64,000 nt of DNA from Chloroflexota bacterium. Its GTDB lineage: Bacteria > Chloroflexota > Limnocylindria > Limnocylindrales > CSP1-4. The notes beneath the pieces were generated by a model that searched no databases, had not been told where the DNA came from, and saw only the letters and a list, made by a program, of their open reading frames with translations. Made by a program: the position numbers and the translations under genes. The stretch lies in contig JAJYGH010000065.1 of NCBI GenBank assembly GCA_021785175.1, positions 1 through 64,000 on the forward strand, in the 5' to 3' direction. Below, piece by piece: positions 52,124 through 61,437 of this stretch. The stretch's first letter is position 1. Every line of letters begins with the position of its first letter.

Positions 52124-53227
52124 TCAGACGTTGAAGAGGACCTCGATCACGTCCCCATCGCGGACCCGGTAGCTCCTCCCCTCCGACCGGAGCTTGCCGG
52201 CGCGCCGTGCCTCCGCCATCGACCCGAGGCGGATGAGGTCCTCGAACGTGACCACCTCTGCGCGGATGAAGCCGCGTGCGAGGTCGGAGTGGATCGCGCC
52301 TGCCGCGTCGACCGCGGTGGCCCCGTCCGGGATCGTCCACGCCCGCGTCTCGTCGGGCCCGGCGGTGAAGAAGCTGATCAAACCGAGCAGGCGGTACGAG
52401 AGCCGGATGACGCGGTCGAGGCTCGACTCGTGCAGCCCAAGCTCCTCCATGAAGACGGCCGCGTCGTCCGGTTCGAGCTCGCCGATCTCCATCTCGACGC
52501 GCGCCGACAGCGCGTCGACCAGCGTGTGCGAGTGGCGGTACCGCTCCGCGACCCCGGCCACGATCTCCGGCTCTCGCGGCAGATCCTGCTCGCCGATGTT
52601 GAGCAGCACCAGCACCGGCTTCTCGGTCAGGAAGCGGAAGCCACGCAGGACGCGGGCCTCGTCCGCGTCGAGCCCGAGGTCGCGAATCGGGGTGCCGTCA
52701 CGCAGCGCGGGCAGCACCCGCTCGAGGATCGCGAGCTCCCGGTCGTTCGCCTCGCGTTCGGCCGGCGTCCCGTGGTGGCCCTGCGTCCGCAGCCGTTCGA
52801 CCCGCTTCTCCACGACCGCGAGGTCGGCCATGATCAGCTCGAGGTCCAGCCGCTCCAGGTCGCGCCCCGCATCGACCGAGCCATCGGGATGCGGCACCGA
52901 CGCGCTCTCGAACGCGCGCACGACGTGCAGGAGCGCGTCGGCGTTGCGCAGGCGCGCGAGCTGGTCGGGCGGCATGTCGGCCGCGCCGACCCCCGGCTCG
53001 TCGGCCCGCGGAGGCGCGGGCAGGTCGACGTAGGTCACGTCGGCGTGGACCTCGCGCTTCGGATGGAACAGCGCGGTGAGCGCGGTCAACCGGTCGTCGG
53101 GGACCTTCACGACACCGACGTTGACGACGGCGCCTCCGTATCCGCCCGTCTCCGCGTGGCCGCGGGTGAGCGTGTTGAAGACGGTCGACTTGCCGGACGC
53201 GGCGAGGCCGACGATCGCGATCTGCAT
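52124..53227 (-). CDS. ychF: YchF/OLA1-family ATPase
   Basis: A 367-residue Obg-type P-loop NTPase; relatives prefer ATP and bind ribosomes. G1 is GLAASGKSTVFNTL instead of the common GLPNVGKS, and the G4 position reads LNIGEQD. The C-terminal TGS domain has FFTAGPDETRAW, IHSDLARGFIRAEV and the closing YRVRDGDVIEVLFNV. TACGCT lies 6 nt before the ATG, again leaderless in appearance. The altered G1 departs from most YchF proteins but keeps GKST. Confidence 0.9.
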   Translation of the reverse strand: MQIAIVGLAASGKSTVFNTLTRGHAETGGYGGAVVNVGVVKVPDDRLTALTALFHPKREVHADVTYVDLPAPPRADEPGVGAADMPPDQLARLRNADALLHVVRAFESASVPHPDGSVDAGRDLERLDLELIMADLAVVEKRVERLRTQGHHGTPAEREANDRELAILERVLPALRDGTPIRDLGLDADEARVLRGFRFLTEKPVLVLLNIGEQDLPREPEIVAGVAERYRHSHTLVDALSARVEMEIGELEPDDAAVFMEELGLHESSLDRVIRLSYRLLGLISFFTAGPDETRAWTIPDGATAVDAAGAIHSDLARGFIRAEVVTFEDLIRLGSMAEARRAGKLRSEGRSYRVRDGDVIEVLFNV

Positions 53228-53233
53228 GCGACA

Positions 53234-53239
53234 AGCGTA
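53234..53239 (-). promoter_or_regulatory. -10-like hexamer before ychF
   Basis: Minus-strand TACGCT 6 nt before the ATG at 53227; the weakest member of the leaderless set. Confidence 0.3.
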
Positions 53240-53331
53240 GCGCCGCGGGAGCCCACGGCGGGGCTCGCAGGCGGGCGCGGCCACCCGCTGGCGGACGCGA
53301 CAGTCCCCAGACGGGGCGTCCCGGGTCCGCC

Positions 53332-53441
53332 GCGGCCGGCGGCAGGGCGCCGGACGGGGTCCCTCCGCGACCGGCGGCAGGGCCGGACGGGGTCCCTCCG
53401 CGACCGGCGGCAGGGCCGGACGGGGTCCTCCGCGACCGGCG
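53332..53441. repeat. 33-bp tandem repeat
   Basis: Units at 53332-53366, 53367-53399 and 53400-53431, plus a 10-bp partial. The unit begins GCGACCGGCGGCAGGGCCGG. It lies between ychF and the MFS gene. Unit length drifts from 35 to 32 bp, as expected of slippage. Confidence 0.85.
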
Positions 53442-53461
53442 TGCGCCCTCCATCCCCGCTG

Positions 53462-54871
53462 TCAGGCAGTCACGGTCTCCGGGCGACTGATCCTCGAGAT
53501 CACGAGATCCTCGCGCGAGGCCTCCTCGATCGTCAGGCCGGCAGGCTCGGGCAGCACGAGCGTGAGCAGCGCGCCGGCCACGGCGACGCCGGCCGTGAAC
53601 AACAGCGTCACGTGGAGCCCGAGGGCCGACGCGAGGTGGGGGAACGCGTACACGCCGACGAACGCGCCGATCTTCGCGATGCCCGACGCGATGCCGTGTC
53701 CGGTGGTGCGGCTCGTGACCGGGAACACCTCGCTCGGCAGGACGAACGTCGTGACGTTGGGCCCGAACTCGGTGAAGAAGTAGCTGATGCCATAGATGAC
53801 GAGGAACGGCAGCACGACATGCGTGAGGTTGGGCACGAGCCCGATCGTGGCGAACGCGGCCGCCATCCCGAGGAAACCGATCCACTGCAGCCGGCGGTGG
53901 CCGATGCGATCGATGGTGGCGATCGCGAGCACATAGCCCGGGGCCGCCGCCAGGGCGAAGATGACGAGGCTCCACGCGACCGACTGGATGAGCGCCGCAT
54001 GCGGCGCCACGCTCGAGAGGATCAGCGTCGTCGAGATCGTGTTGCCGTAGAACGCGTAATCGAGCAGAAACCAGCTCCCGGCGGTCCCGAGCAGCAGCAG
54101 CAGGTTGCGCGGGTTCGACAGGAAGTCGCGGAGCCGCTCGTGGATCCTGGGCTCCGTCACGGCGACGCCCTGGATCTGGCCGCCCGTGTAGGCCGCGAGG
54201 CTCGCCGCCGCACCGGTCGCGTCGCCGCGAACCCGTGCGCGGTAGCGGGGGGACTCCGGCAGCGTGCGACGGAGGTAGATGACCGCGAGCGCCGGCACCG
54301 CGCCGAGACCCAGCATCAGGCGCCACGCGAGATCGGCCTGCACGCCCGCGGCGAGCAGGGTGAGCCCGACGACCGGGCCCACGATGAGGCCGGCGGCCTG
54401 CGTGGAGAAGACCATGCTGACCAGGCGGCCGCGGTCACGCCGGTTCGCGTACTCGCTCATGATCGTGGCGCTGACCGGGTAGTCGCCGCCGATGCCGATG
54501 CCCAGCAGGAAGCGGGCCGCGATGAGCCAGGCGATGTTGGGCGCGAACGCGGATGCAATGGCCGCGATCGCCATGACCGCCGCTTCGAGCCCGTAGATCG
54601 CCTTCCGGCCGAGCAGGTCCGCCAGTCGCCCGAAGACGAACGCGCCGACGACCGCGCCGAGGAGCGCGACGCTGCTGGCCAGCGTCGCCTCGCTCGTGGA
54701 AAGGTGCCACTCGGCCTTCACGAGCGTCAGCGCGACCCCGATGATGAACAGGTCGTAGGCGTCCGTGAAGAAGCCCATCCCCGAGGTGAACATCGCCCGG
54801 AGATGGAAGATGCTCAACGGTGCCTCGTTGAGCGCGTCGGTCAGCGGGATGCTGTCTGCCGGTCGATCCAT
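53462..54871 (-). CDS. MFS transporter, PHS-like
   Basis: A 469-residue, 12-helix major facilitator protein. The loop 2-3 motif is GRLADLLGRKAIYG, and GIGIGGDYPVSATIMSE is typical of the phosphate:H+ symporter (PHS) family. Helix 7 begins near residue 255. The best guess is inorganic phosphate or a related organic anion as substrate. It is a single gene; no clear promoter hexamer or Shine-Dalgarno was found before ATG 54871. Confidence 0.88.
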   Translation of the reverse strand: MDRPADSIPLTDALNEAPLSIFHLRAMFTSGMGFFTDAYDLFIIGVALTLVKAEWHLSTSEATLASSVALLGAVVGAFVFGRLADLLGRKAIYGLEAAVMAIAAIASAFAPNIAWLIAARFLLGIGIGGDYPVSATIMSEYANRRDRGRLVSMVFSTQAAGLIVGPVVGLTLLAAGVQADLAWRLMLGLGAVPALAVIYLRRTLPESPRYRARVRGDATGAAASLAAYTGGQIQGVAVTEPRIHERLRDFLSNPRNLLLLLGTAGSWFLLDYAFYGNTISTTLILSSVAPHAALIQSVAWSLVIFALAAAPGYVLAIATIDRIGHRRLQWIGFLGMAAAFATIGLVPNLTHVVLPFLVIYGISYFFTEFGPNVTTFVLPSEVFPVTSRTTGHGIASGIAKIGAFVGVYAFPHLASALGLHVTLLFTAGVAVAGALLTLVLPEPAGLTIEEASREDLVISRISRPETVTA

Positions 54872-54967
54872 CGAATCTGGGCCCCCGTGCGGCTGTCGTC
54901 TCGGACACCGTACGCAGCGCGTGTCATCGTTTCGTCAACCCCGCGCTAACTGGGCATGGTCGCGGAT

Positions 54968-54988
54968 CAGATCCGGTTGAGGGATCTG
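54968..54988. terminator. Hairpin after dehydrogenase gene
   Basis: CAGATCC/GGATCTG, 7-bp stem and 7-nt loop, about 30 bp beyond the dehydrogenase stop on the minus strand. It lacks a T-run, so termination is uncertain. Confidence 0.4.
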
Positions 54989-55020
54989 AATCGGCGCGCC
55001 GGCCCCGCGGCTTCGGCAGG

Positions 55021-56079
55021 TCAGTACCCGGCGCGCGCGTCCACCACGTTGTGAAGGGGCTCGCCGCGGACGAACCGGGTGAGGTTGTCCACGAAGACGT
55101 CGATGCTGCGAGACAGGACCCGATCCGTCGACCAGCTCGTATGCGGGGTGACGATCACGTTCGGAAGGCCGTAGAACGGCGAGGCCGACGGAAGCGGCTC
55201 GTCGCGGAACGCGTCGAGCACCGCGCCGCCGAGCGGTCCGGAGCGGAGGGCCCGCAGCAGCGCGGCCTCGTCGACGAGACGCCCGCGCGCGACGTTGATC
55301 AGCCAGCAGCCGGGCCGGGCGGCGGCCAGGGCGCGATCGTCGACGAGCGCCTCCGTCCCGGCGGTCACGGGCAGCGCGAGCACGACGAAGTCGGAGGCCG
55401 CGAAAAGCTCCGGGAGCCCGGACGTGCCGAACACCCGCTCGGCACGAGGCGGCGCGGGGAGTGGCTCTTCGTCGATGTCCGCCGGCGCCTGGATTCCGAG
55501 CTCGGGATGGCGACGCAGCGCGATGACGTGCGCCCCGAAGACCGTCGCGTACGAAGCGACGGCGCGGCCGATCGAGCCCATCCCGACGATCCCCACCGTC
55601 GCGTCGCGCAGCTCGCCGCCTTCGAGCGGCTGCCACGTGCGCTCCCGCTGCAGCTCGAGGAGCGCCGGCAGCCGGCGGCGCACGGCGAGCATCATCATCA
55701 GGACGTACTCGGCGATGGGCCGGCTGAACACGCCGCGTCCGTTCGTCACCGTGATGCCGCGCTCGAGCGTTGCGGGGGTCAGCACGCGCTCGACCCCGAC
55801 CGACGCAGAGTGGATCCACTGCACGCGCGGTGCGCGCGCCAGCAGCCGATCCAGGTGATCCCCGGAGAGGCTGCTGCCCCGGAACAGGACCTCTGCGTCC
55901 TCCAGCGGCCCGTCAGGCGCGCCGTCGTCGCCAAGGAGCACGATGCGGGATCCGGGCACGGCGGCCGCGATGCGATCGAGGTCCTCGGGGCGGTGGCGCG
56001 CGTGGAGGATCGGACCGAGCGCGATCGCCGCGGGGACGCGCGGGTGGCGCGGGGCCGTGTCGCCGCCTCCCGTCGTCAC
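55021..56079 (-). CDS. D-isomer 2-hydroxyacid dehydrogenase
   Basis: A 352-residue NAD(P)-dependent dehydrogenase. The nucleotide-binding motif is GIVGMGSIGRAVA near residue 170. The catalytic Arg is in NVARGRLVD, Glu is in DAFRDEPLP, and His is in VTPHTSWS. No ACT domain is present, so it is not a typical serA. Starting at GTG 56079 gives a GTGA overlap with the DUF2342 gene upstream. It is the last gene of the 59.3-55.0 kb operon. Confidence 0.9.
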   Translation of the reverse strand: MTTGGGDTAPRHPRVPAAIALGPILHARHRPEDLDRIAAAVPGSRIVLLGDDGAPDGPLEDAEVLFRGSSLSGDHLDRLLARAPRVQWIHSASVGVERVLTPATLERGITVTNGRGVFSRPIAEYVLMMMLAVRRRLPALLELQRERTWQPLEGGELRDATVGIVGMGSIGRAVASYATVFGAHVIALRRHPELGIQAPADIDEEPLPAPPRAERVFGTSGLPELFAASDFVVLALPVTAGTEALVDDRALAAARPGCWLINVARGRLVDEAALLRALRSGPLGGAVLDAFRDEPLPSASPFYGLPNVIVTPHTSWSTDRVLSRSIDVFVDNLTRFVRGEPLHNVVDARAGY

Positions 56080-57341
56080 GTCGCGGGTCCCTCGGTCCGG
56101 ACCACGACCCGCCGTATCCACGCTGGCGGGTCGGCCAGCTCCGCCTCCGTGGGGAGCGACTCCGGTCCATCCCACAGGTGCGCCACGGCTTCGGGTCCGC
56201 CCGCCTCCGCCACACCGGCCACGAACTGCTCGCCGCGCCGGTACTGCGCGAGCTTCAGGTCCATGCCCATCAGCCGGGCCAGGATCCCGTCGAGGCCACG
56301 CCGCGGCTGCCCCCGGCGCTGCTCGAACCGTTCGCGGAGCAGCCGGACATCCGGCAGGAAGGCGGCGCCCACGCGGTCCATCACCCAGTCGCCGAACCCC
56401 TCGAGCAGGCTCATGAGGGTCTGCGTCTCGCGGAACAGCCGACGTTGCTCGGGCTCGAGCAGGCTCTCAAGCAGGCTGCCCGTGCCCCGGTGCCGCCACA
56501 TCCGGGCCAGGCGGCCCAGGCCCTCCACGCTGAGCACGCGAGCCTCGTCGACAAACCCCGCCAGCTGCCGCTCCATCCGGTCGGCGAGGTACGGCCGCAG
56601 CCACGGATGCGCCTCGAACTCGAAGGCGTGCGTGGTCTCATGGAGCGCGACCCAGACCCGGAAGTCGTCGAGCGGTACGTGGAGGGACTGCGCCGTCGAG
56701 CGGATGTTCTCCTCGACAAAGAGCAACTGGCCGGGGCGGGCCTCGGCGGACAGCAGCGCGATGTCGTACTGCCCGAGCACCCGCGTGCCGAGGTACGTGA
56801 GGATCAGCGCGATCTGCTGGGTGGTCACCGCGCGGTTGGCGAGCGCGACGAACCCCTCGGCGAGGTTGCCCTCGTGCGGGCGGAGCCGGTCTCCCAGCGC
56901 CGCCTCGAGGTGCGCGTAGAGCTGGCGGAACACCACGAGGTTGGCGCTCGCCCACTCGGCCCGGCTGACCGCGGCATGGCGCTCGACGACCCCGGGCAGC
57001 GGCGTGCCGAGCTCAGCCTCGAGCGCGGGCACGATCCGGCGCATCGCGTCGTCGTAGGCGGAGGCTGCGGCGCGAATCTCGCGGGCCGGGAGCGCTCCCG
57101 GGATACGTGCGAGCCGGTCGCCGGCCAGTCGCTCGGCGCGAGCCCAGTCGACGAGTCCGGTTCGCGCGGCGCGCTGCACCTGACGGTTCAGATACACGGC
57201 GCCCAGGCCGGCCACCGCGCCCACGACGACCCCGATCTGCCATGTCCGGTCCCGGACGGGATCGATCCGGCGCGAAAGCTCGCCGGCGATGTCGCGGGCG
57301 CGCCGCCCAAGCGGCCCGGGGTTGCCCTCGTTCGGCGGCAT
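56076..57341 (-). CDS. DUF2342 zinc-dependent metallopeptidase
   Basis: A 421-residue zincin-like protein of the DUF2342 (F420-biosynthesis-associated) family. One hydrophobic segment lies near 36-52 (WQIGVVVGAVAGLGAVYL). The zinc site is HETTHAFEFE near 235, and further conserved parts are LLFVEENIRSTA and MSLLEGFGDWVMDRVG. Its substrate is unknown, and the F420 link rests on family context. Starting at ATG 57341 gives TGATG overlap with murI; a GTG at 57344 is equally possible. Confidence 0.87.
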   Translation of the reverse strand: MPPNEGNPGPLGRRARDIAGELSRRIDPVRDRTWQIGVVVGAVAGLGAVYLNRQVQRAARTGLVDWARAERLAGDRLARIPGALPAREIRAAASAYDDAMRRIVPALEAELGTPLPGVVERHAAVSRAEWASANLVVFRQLYAHLEAALGDRLRPHEGNLAEGFVALANRAVTTQQIALILTYLGTRVLGQYDIALLSAEARPGQLLFVEENIRSTAQSLHVPLDDFRVWVALHETTHAFEFEAHPWLRPYLADRMERQLAGFVDEARVLSVEGLGRLARMWRHRGTGSLLESLLEPEQRRLFRETQTLMSLLEGFGDWVMDRVGAAFLPDVRLLRERFEQRRGQPRRGLDGILARLMGMDLKLAQYRRGEQFVAGVAEAGGPEAVAHLWDGPESLPTEAELADPPAWIRRVVVRTEGPAT

Positions 57342-58198
57342 CACGCAGCCTCCGGGACGATCACGGCCTCGACGGCCGTGAACTCCGATCCGAACAGGAG
57401 CGTGGCGGTTGCGCGAAACCGCTCGACGTCACCCGTCGTGAGCTGGAGGTGCGAGGGTGTCGAGCCGGCGGGCGCACGGAGCTCGTTGATGGCGAGGAGT
57501 TCGGCGAGGACGCTCGCGGTGGCGAGCGCGGAGTCGATGACGGCGACGCCCTCGCCCGTCGCGCCCCGGATGGAGTCGACGATGAGCGGATAGTGCGTGC
57601 AGCCGAGCAGCAGGGTGTCGATCCGCGCATCCGCGGGCAGCGGGAAGATCCACTCGCCGTCCGCCGTCCGCTCGCCGAGCAGCGGCGCGAGCCCGCGCCG
57701 CACGGCCTCGTCGACGTCCGCGCCGTGCAGCCGGCCGGCCTCGACGAGCGGCACGAAGTCCGGCGTCGCGTGCTCGTACACCTCGACGAACGGGTTCTCG
57801 TCCTTGATCGCCTGGAAGTACGCGTGGGATCGGATGGTGGCCGGGGTTGCGATGACGCCGACGCGCCGGGTCCGCGTCGCGAGGGCCGCGGCGGTGGCGC
57901 CCGGGCGGACCACGCCGACGATCGGGACGTCGTAGCGGCGCCGCAGCTGCGGGAGCGCCACCGACGTGGAGGTGTTGCACGCCACGACGATCGCCTTCAC
58001 GTCGCGGCGCACCAGCTCGTCGAGGCACTCGGCGCTGAAGCGGCGCACCTCGTCATCCGAGCGCGTCCCGTACGGCGCGCGCGCGTTGTCGCCGAGGTAG
58101 ATCGTGGATTCGTCGGGCAGCCGGCGCACGACCTCGCGGAGCACGGTGAGCCCGCCGACGCCCGAGTCGAACAGCCCGATGGGCCGTGCGTCGCCCAC
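57341..58198 (-). CDS. murI: Glutamate racemase
   Basis: Makes D-glutamate for peptidoglycan. The 285 residues contain FDSGVGGLTVL near residue 10, YLGDNARAPYG, the first catalytic Cys in VVACNTSTSVALP near 73 and the second in LLLGCTHYPLI near 197. The start is GTG 58198, 3 bp after the receiver-ParA stop. Its place in that operon is unexpected and could link wall synthesis with the regulator. Confidence 0.95.
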   Translation of the reverse strand: MGDARPIGLFDSGVGGLTVLREVVRRLPDESTIYLGDNARAPYGTRSDDEVRRFSAECLDELVRRDVKAIVVACNTSTSVALPQLRRRYDVPIVGVVRPGATAAALATRTRRVGVIATPATIRSHAYFQAIKDENPFVEVYEHATPDFVPLVEAGRLHGADVDEAVRRGLAPLLGERTADGEWIFPLPADARIDTLLLGCTHYPLIVDSIRGATGEGVAVIDSALATASVLAELLAINELRAPAGSTPSHLQLTTGDVERFRATATLLFGSEFTAVEAVIVPEAA

Positions 58199-58201
58199 CT
58201 G

Positions 58202-59347
58202 TCAGACCCCGGCCGGCACGGGCCGCCGTTCCGCGACGAGCGCCTCGGCCATGCGCCGGATGTCGCCGGAGATCCCGGCGTCCGGGGACGCGAGGACGAA
58301 CGGCACGCCCTGGTTGTTCGCCTCGACGACGAGCCGCCCGTCGCTGACCACCGCGTGGTCCGGCTTCCGGCCGATCGCGCGCTCGACGACGCCCGGATCG
58401 AGGCCGCCGGGGGAATCGGAGCGGTTCAGCACGTATTGCAGCTTGGACGGCGGGTAGCCGATCGCGCGGAACGTGTCCGCCACGGCAACTGTGTTCCGGA
58501 TCGTCGTCGAGTCGTACGTGACGACGTCGAGGATGACATCCGCGGCATCCAGGAAGGCCAGCGTCAGGTCGCTCAGGTTCGTCGGCAGATCCACGACCGT
58601 CACGTCGTACACGCGGCGGACGAGCGAGAGCACCTTCTCGACGTCGCGCGGCGTGACCATGTCCGCCATCTCGATCCGCGGGGGCGCGAGCAGGATGTCG
58701 ATCCCGGAGGGGTCGCGCCACAGCACGTCCGCGAGGTCCGCCTCCTGGATCCGGTCGATCGGCAGGTCGAGGATCGACGGCGCATCCGCGGGCACCCTGA
58801 GCAGGGCGCGCAGGTCGCCGAACTGGAGGCTGCCGTCGACCAGCACGGTCCGCGCCCCGCGCTGCTGCTGGATCGCGACGGCGAGGTTGAACGCGAGCGT
58901 CGTCTTCCCGACCCCGCCCTTCGGGGCAAAGACCGCGAGCAGCGCCGCCGCGGCGCTCGCGTCCCGCGATCGCTGGGCCTCGACCGTCTTCTGCAGCAGC
59001 GTGATGAGCTCGTAGCCCGTGAACGGCATCGACAGCACGGCGTCGACGCCACGCTCCGGGGCGACGGCGACAGGCCGCTGCGGGACGGTGATCACGACGA
59101 TCGCGGCCGGGAGCCCGGCATTCCGAATCTGCGCGGCCAGCTCGAGCCCGGCGACGCGACCCTGGAGGAGCGCATCGACGATCACGACGTCGGGCCGCTG
59201 CTGCGCGGCCTGCTCGAGCACCGACCGGCCGTCGCGCAGGATGTCGAGGAGCTTGACCCGCGGGCTGGTGCTCACGAGCCCCCGCATGTACTGCGCGACC
59301 TGCGGCACGTCCTCGACGACGAGCAGGCGGATCTGGTCGGTGGGCAC
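58202..59347 (-). CDS. Degenerate receiver-ParA/MinD ATPase fusion
   Basis: A 381-residue relative of the fusion at 22138. The N-terminal receiver keeps an acidic pocket (VVEDVP) and an Asp in VVIVDALLQG. It has lost the conserved Lys: LSMPFTGYEL stands where the other has VKPF, so phosphorylation signalling may be absent. The ATPase has a canonical KGGVGKTTLAFN Walker A, unlike the other's GVGTTT. Starting at GTG 59347 leaves 6 nt to a TG-extended TATAGT. It leads the murI operon. Confidence 0.88.
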   Translation of the reverse strand: MPTDQIRLLVVEDVPQVAQYMRGLVSTSPRVKLLDILRDGRSVLEQAAQQRPDVVIVDALLQGRVAGLELAAQIRNAGLPAAIVVITVPQRPVAVAPERGVDAVLSMPFTGYELITLLQKTVEAQRSRDASAAAALLAVFAPKGGVGKTTLAFNLAVAIQQQRGARTVLVDGSLQFGDLRALLRVPADAPSILDLPIDRIQEADLADVLWRDPSGIDILLAPPRIEMADMVTPRDVEKVLSLVRRVYDVTVVDLPTNLSDLTLAFLDAADVILDVVTYDSTTIRNTVAVADTFRAIGYPPSKLQYVLNRSDSPGGLDPGVVERAIGRKPDHAVVSDGRLVVEANNQGVPFVLASPDAGISGDIRRMAEALVAERRPVPAGV

Positions 59348-59353
59348 GGCCCG

Positions 59354-59359
59354 ACTATA
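59354..59359 (-). promoter_or_regulatory. Extended -10 before receiver-ParA operon
   Basis: Minus-strand TGGTATAGT, 6 nt from GTG 59347. It overlaps the stop codon of the methyltransferase gene upstream. Leaderless geometry. Confidence 0.5.
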
Positions 59360-60137
59360 CCAAGCCCGCGACGAGCACCATCCGGCTCGAGCCCGGGCCG
59401 AACGAGGACAGCTCGTGGTCCCCGCCCAACTGGTCGATCGCCAGCCCCGCGTCGGTGGCGGCCTGCACGAGCTCGGCCGCACTGGTCAGGTGGAGGACGT
59501 CGCGGCGCAGGTGACGCGTCAGCGGGCCGCCTTCCGGCGGCGACGACTCGAAGATCGACGTCAGATCCAGGCGCCGCGTCGGGGGATCGTACGAGGCGCT
59601 CGCAAGCTTCACGACTCGCTCGCCCGATTCCTGGTCATCGCGGGTCCACTCGAGCACGAGGCGGCCGTCGTAGATCGCCAGGTCGTCGGTCGACGGGATC
59701 CAGGCGTCGACCACGGCAAGGCCGCCACGGCGCAGGTGGCGTGCCATGACGGACAGGGCCACGCGCTGCCGGCCCGGGTCACCGAGCAGGAACAGCGTGT
59801 TGAGCGCGAGAATGACGAGCCCGAACCGCGGCTCGAGGGCAAGCCCGAACAGGTCGGCCTCGACGAACTCGAGCCGCCCGCCGGCGTGGACACGACGCGC
59901 ACGCCGCTCGGCCGACCACCGCGACTTCGCCCGCTCGAGCATGGCCGGGTCGTTGTCGACCGCGACGACCTCGAGGCCGCCGCACGCCAGCGGCACGGCG
60001 AGACGGCCGCTCCCCGCCGCCAGTTCGAGCACGGCTCCGCCGCTGCGCGCCGCGAGCGCACGGTACAGGTCGAGGTCGTCGAGATCCTCGGCGAGGTCGA
60101 GGTCGTACAGCCGCGCGAGGTCGACGCCGGCGTTCAT
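59355..60137 (-). CDS. Class I SAM-dependent methyltransferase
   Basis: A 260-residue Rossmann-fold methyltransferase. Motif I is VLELAAGSGRLAVPLA near residue 38, the acidic end of strand 2 is VVAVDNDPAML, and ALNTLFLLGD lies in the motif IV region. The substrate is unknown. The ATG at 60137 overlaps the M20D stop as ATGA, so the two are coupled. A longer open frame upstream is antisense-like within the hydrolase gene. Confidence 0.85.
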   Translation of the reverse strand: MNAGVDLARLYDLDLAEDLDDLDLYRALAARSGGAVLELAAGSGRLAVPLACGGLEVVAVDNDPAMLERAKSRWSAERRARRVHAGGRLEFVEADLFGLALEPRFGLVILALNTLFLLGDPGRQRVALSVMARHLRRGGLAVVDAWIPSTDDLAIYDGRLVLEWTRDDQESGERVVKLASASYDPPTRRLDLTSIFESSPPEGGPLTRHLRRDVLHLTSAAELVQAATDAGLAIDQLGGDHELSSFGPGSSRMVLVAGLV

Positions 60138-61336
60138 GCCCGCTCCCGAAACTCCCGCCACGCGGCCTCGACGAGCGAGCGATCGGCGAGGAGCTCGTAG
60201 GCGACGTCCGCCGCGACCGCGGCGGCGACGAGCGTGACGTCGTCCGCCCGCGGGCTCCGCGCCGCCTCGCGGAACTCGATCGAGTGGCCGGGCACGCCAG
60301 GCTGGCAGATCGCGATGTCGGGGTGGATGGTCGGCACGCGCAGGCTGACGTTCCCCATGTCCGAGCTGCCCATGTTCGGCGTCGGCGGATCCTCGCGGAT
60401 CCCGAAGGCCTCGAGGTTCGCGCGGTACCGATCCCCGATCACGCGGTTGTGGCGCATCGTGTCGGACCGCCCGGAGAACGCGACCTCCACGCCGCAGCCG
60501 GTGGCCCGCGAGGCCGCCTCGCAGAGCTCGCGAAACCGGCCGCGCATCGACTCGAAGAACGCCTGGTCCGGCGAGCGGATCATGAACCGCGCGACGCCGC
60601 GATCCGGGATGATGTTGGCCGCGGTCCCGCCCTCGAGGATGATCCCGTGGACGCGGGCGGCCGGCGGCAGCTGCTGGCGCCACAACCCGATCGAGGTGAA
60701 CAGCAGGACGAGCGCGTCGAGCGCGTTGCGGCCCTCCCACGGCTGGGCCGCCGCGTGGGCAGCGCGCCCGAGGAACGTGACGTCGACGTCCTCGCTGGCG
60801 AGGAGCTTCGCCTCCACGAGCGTCAGATCGCTTGGGTGGAACAGGATCGCGGCGTCGACCGCGTCGAAGAGCCCGTCGTCGAGCATGTACTGCTTGCCGG
60901 ACCCGCGCTCCTCCGCGGGTGTGCCGAGGAAGACGATCTCGCCGGAGACGTCGCCCGCGACCGCAGCCAGCCCGATCGCCGCGCCGACGCCGCTCGCCGC
61001 CATCGTGTTGTGCCCGCAGGCGTGCCCGATCCCCGGCAGCGCGTCGTACTCCGCGAGGACCGCGACGCGGCTCCCGCGCGCCCCGCGCCCGCCTTGCAGC
61101 GTGCCCCGCACCGCGGTCTCGAGCCGCCCCGCAGGATGCTCCACCCGGTACCCGTGCCGGGCCACGGCGTCCGCGACCCACGTCGCCGCCTTGCGCTCCT
61201 CGAACGCCGGCTCCGGGTTCTCGTGGATCCGGTGCGACAGGTCGAGGATCTCGTGACGGGCCGCCTCGATCGCGGCCGCGATCCGCGCCTTCGCCTCAGC
61301 GTGGGGGCCTGTGGGTGCGAAGTCGGTCAGTTGCAC
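60134..61336 (-). CDS. M20D-family amidohydrolase
   Basis: A 400-residue metal-dependent amidase/peptidase. The metal-site blocks are HRIHENPEPAFEE near 35, DALPGIGHACGHNTMAASG near 100, and TPAEERGSGKQY with the catalytic Glu near 135, then FHPSD. It resembles AbgB/indole-acetyl-amino-acid hydrolase-type enzymes that split N-acyl amino acids. The GTG at 61336 has GGAGGAG 4 nt upstream. Coupled to the methyltransferase. Confidence 0.9.
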   Translation of the reverse strand: MQLTDFAPTGPHAEAKARIAAAIEAARHEILDLSHRIHENPEPAFEERKAATWVADAVARHGYRVEHPAGRLETAVRGTLQGGRGARGSRVAVLAEYDALPGIGHACGHNTMAASGVGAAIGLAAVAGDVSGEIVFLGTPAEERGSGKQYMLDDGLFDAVDAAILFHPSDLTLVEAKLLASEDVDVTFLGRAAHAAAQPWEGRNALDALVLLFTSIGLWRQQLPPAARVHGIILEGGTAANIIPDRGVARFMIRSPDQAFFESMRGRFRELCEAASRATGCGVEVAFSGRSDTMRHNRVIGDRYRANLEAFGIREDPPTPNMGSSDMGNVSLRVPTIHPDIAICQPGVPGHSIEFREAARSPRADDVTLVAAAVAADVAYELLADRSLVEAAWREFRERA

Positions 61337-61437
61337 GTGCTCCTCCCTCCGGCTTCCGTGGGCGGCCTGCAGGGAAGGCGCGCCACGGACCGTCGGAATC
61401 GTAGACGCGCCGCACTGCACCCCGTGGCCTCGCTCCG

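Noticed and set aside
53332-53441. CRISPR array
   Set aside because: Units are contiguous with no spacers, and no cas genes are present. The same applies to the arrays at 3313 and 49095.
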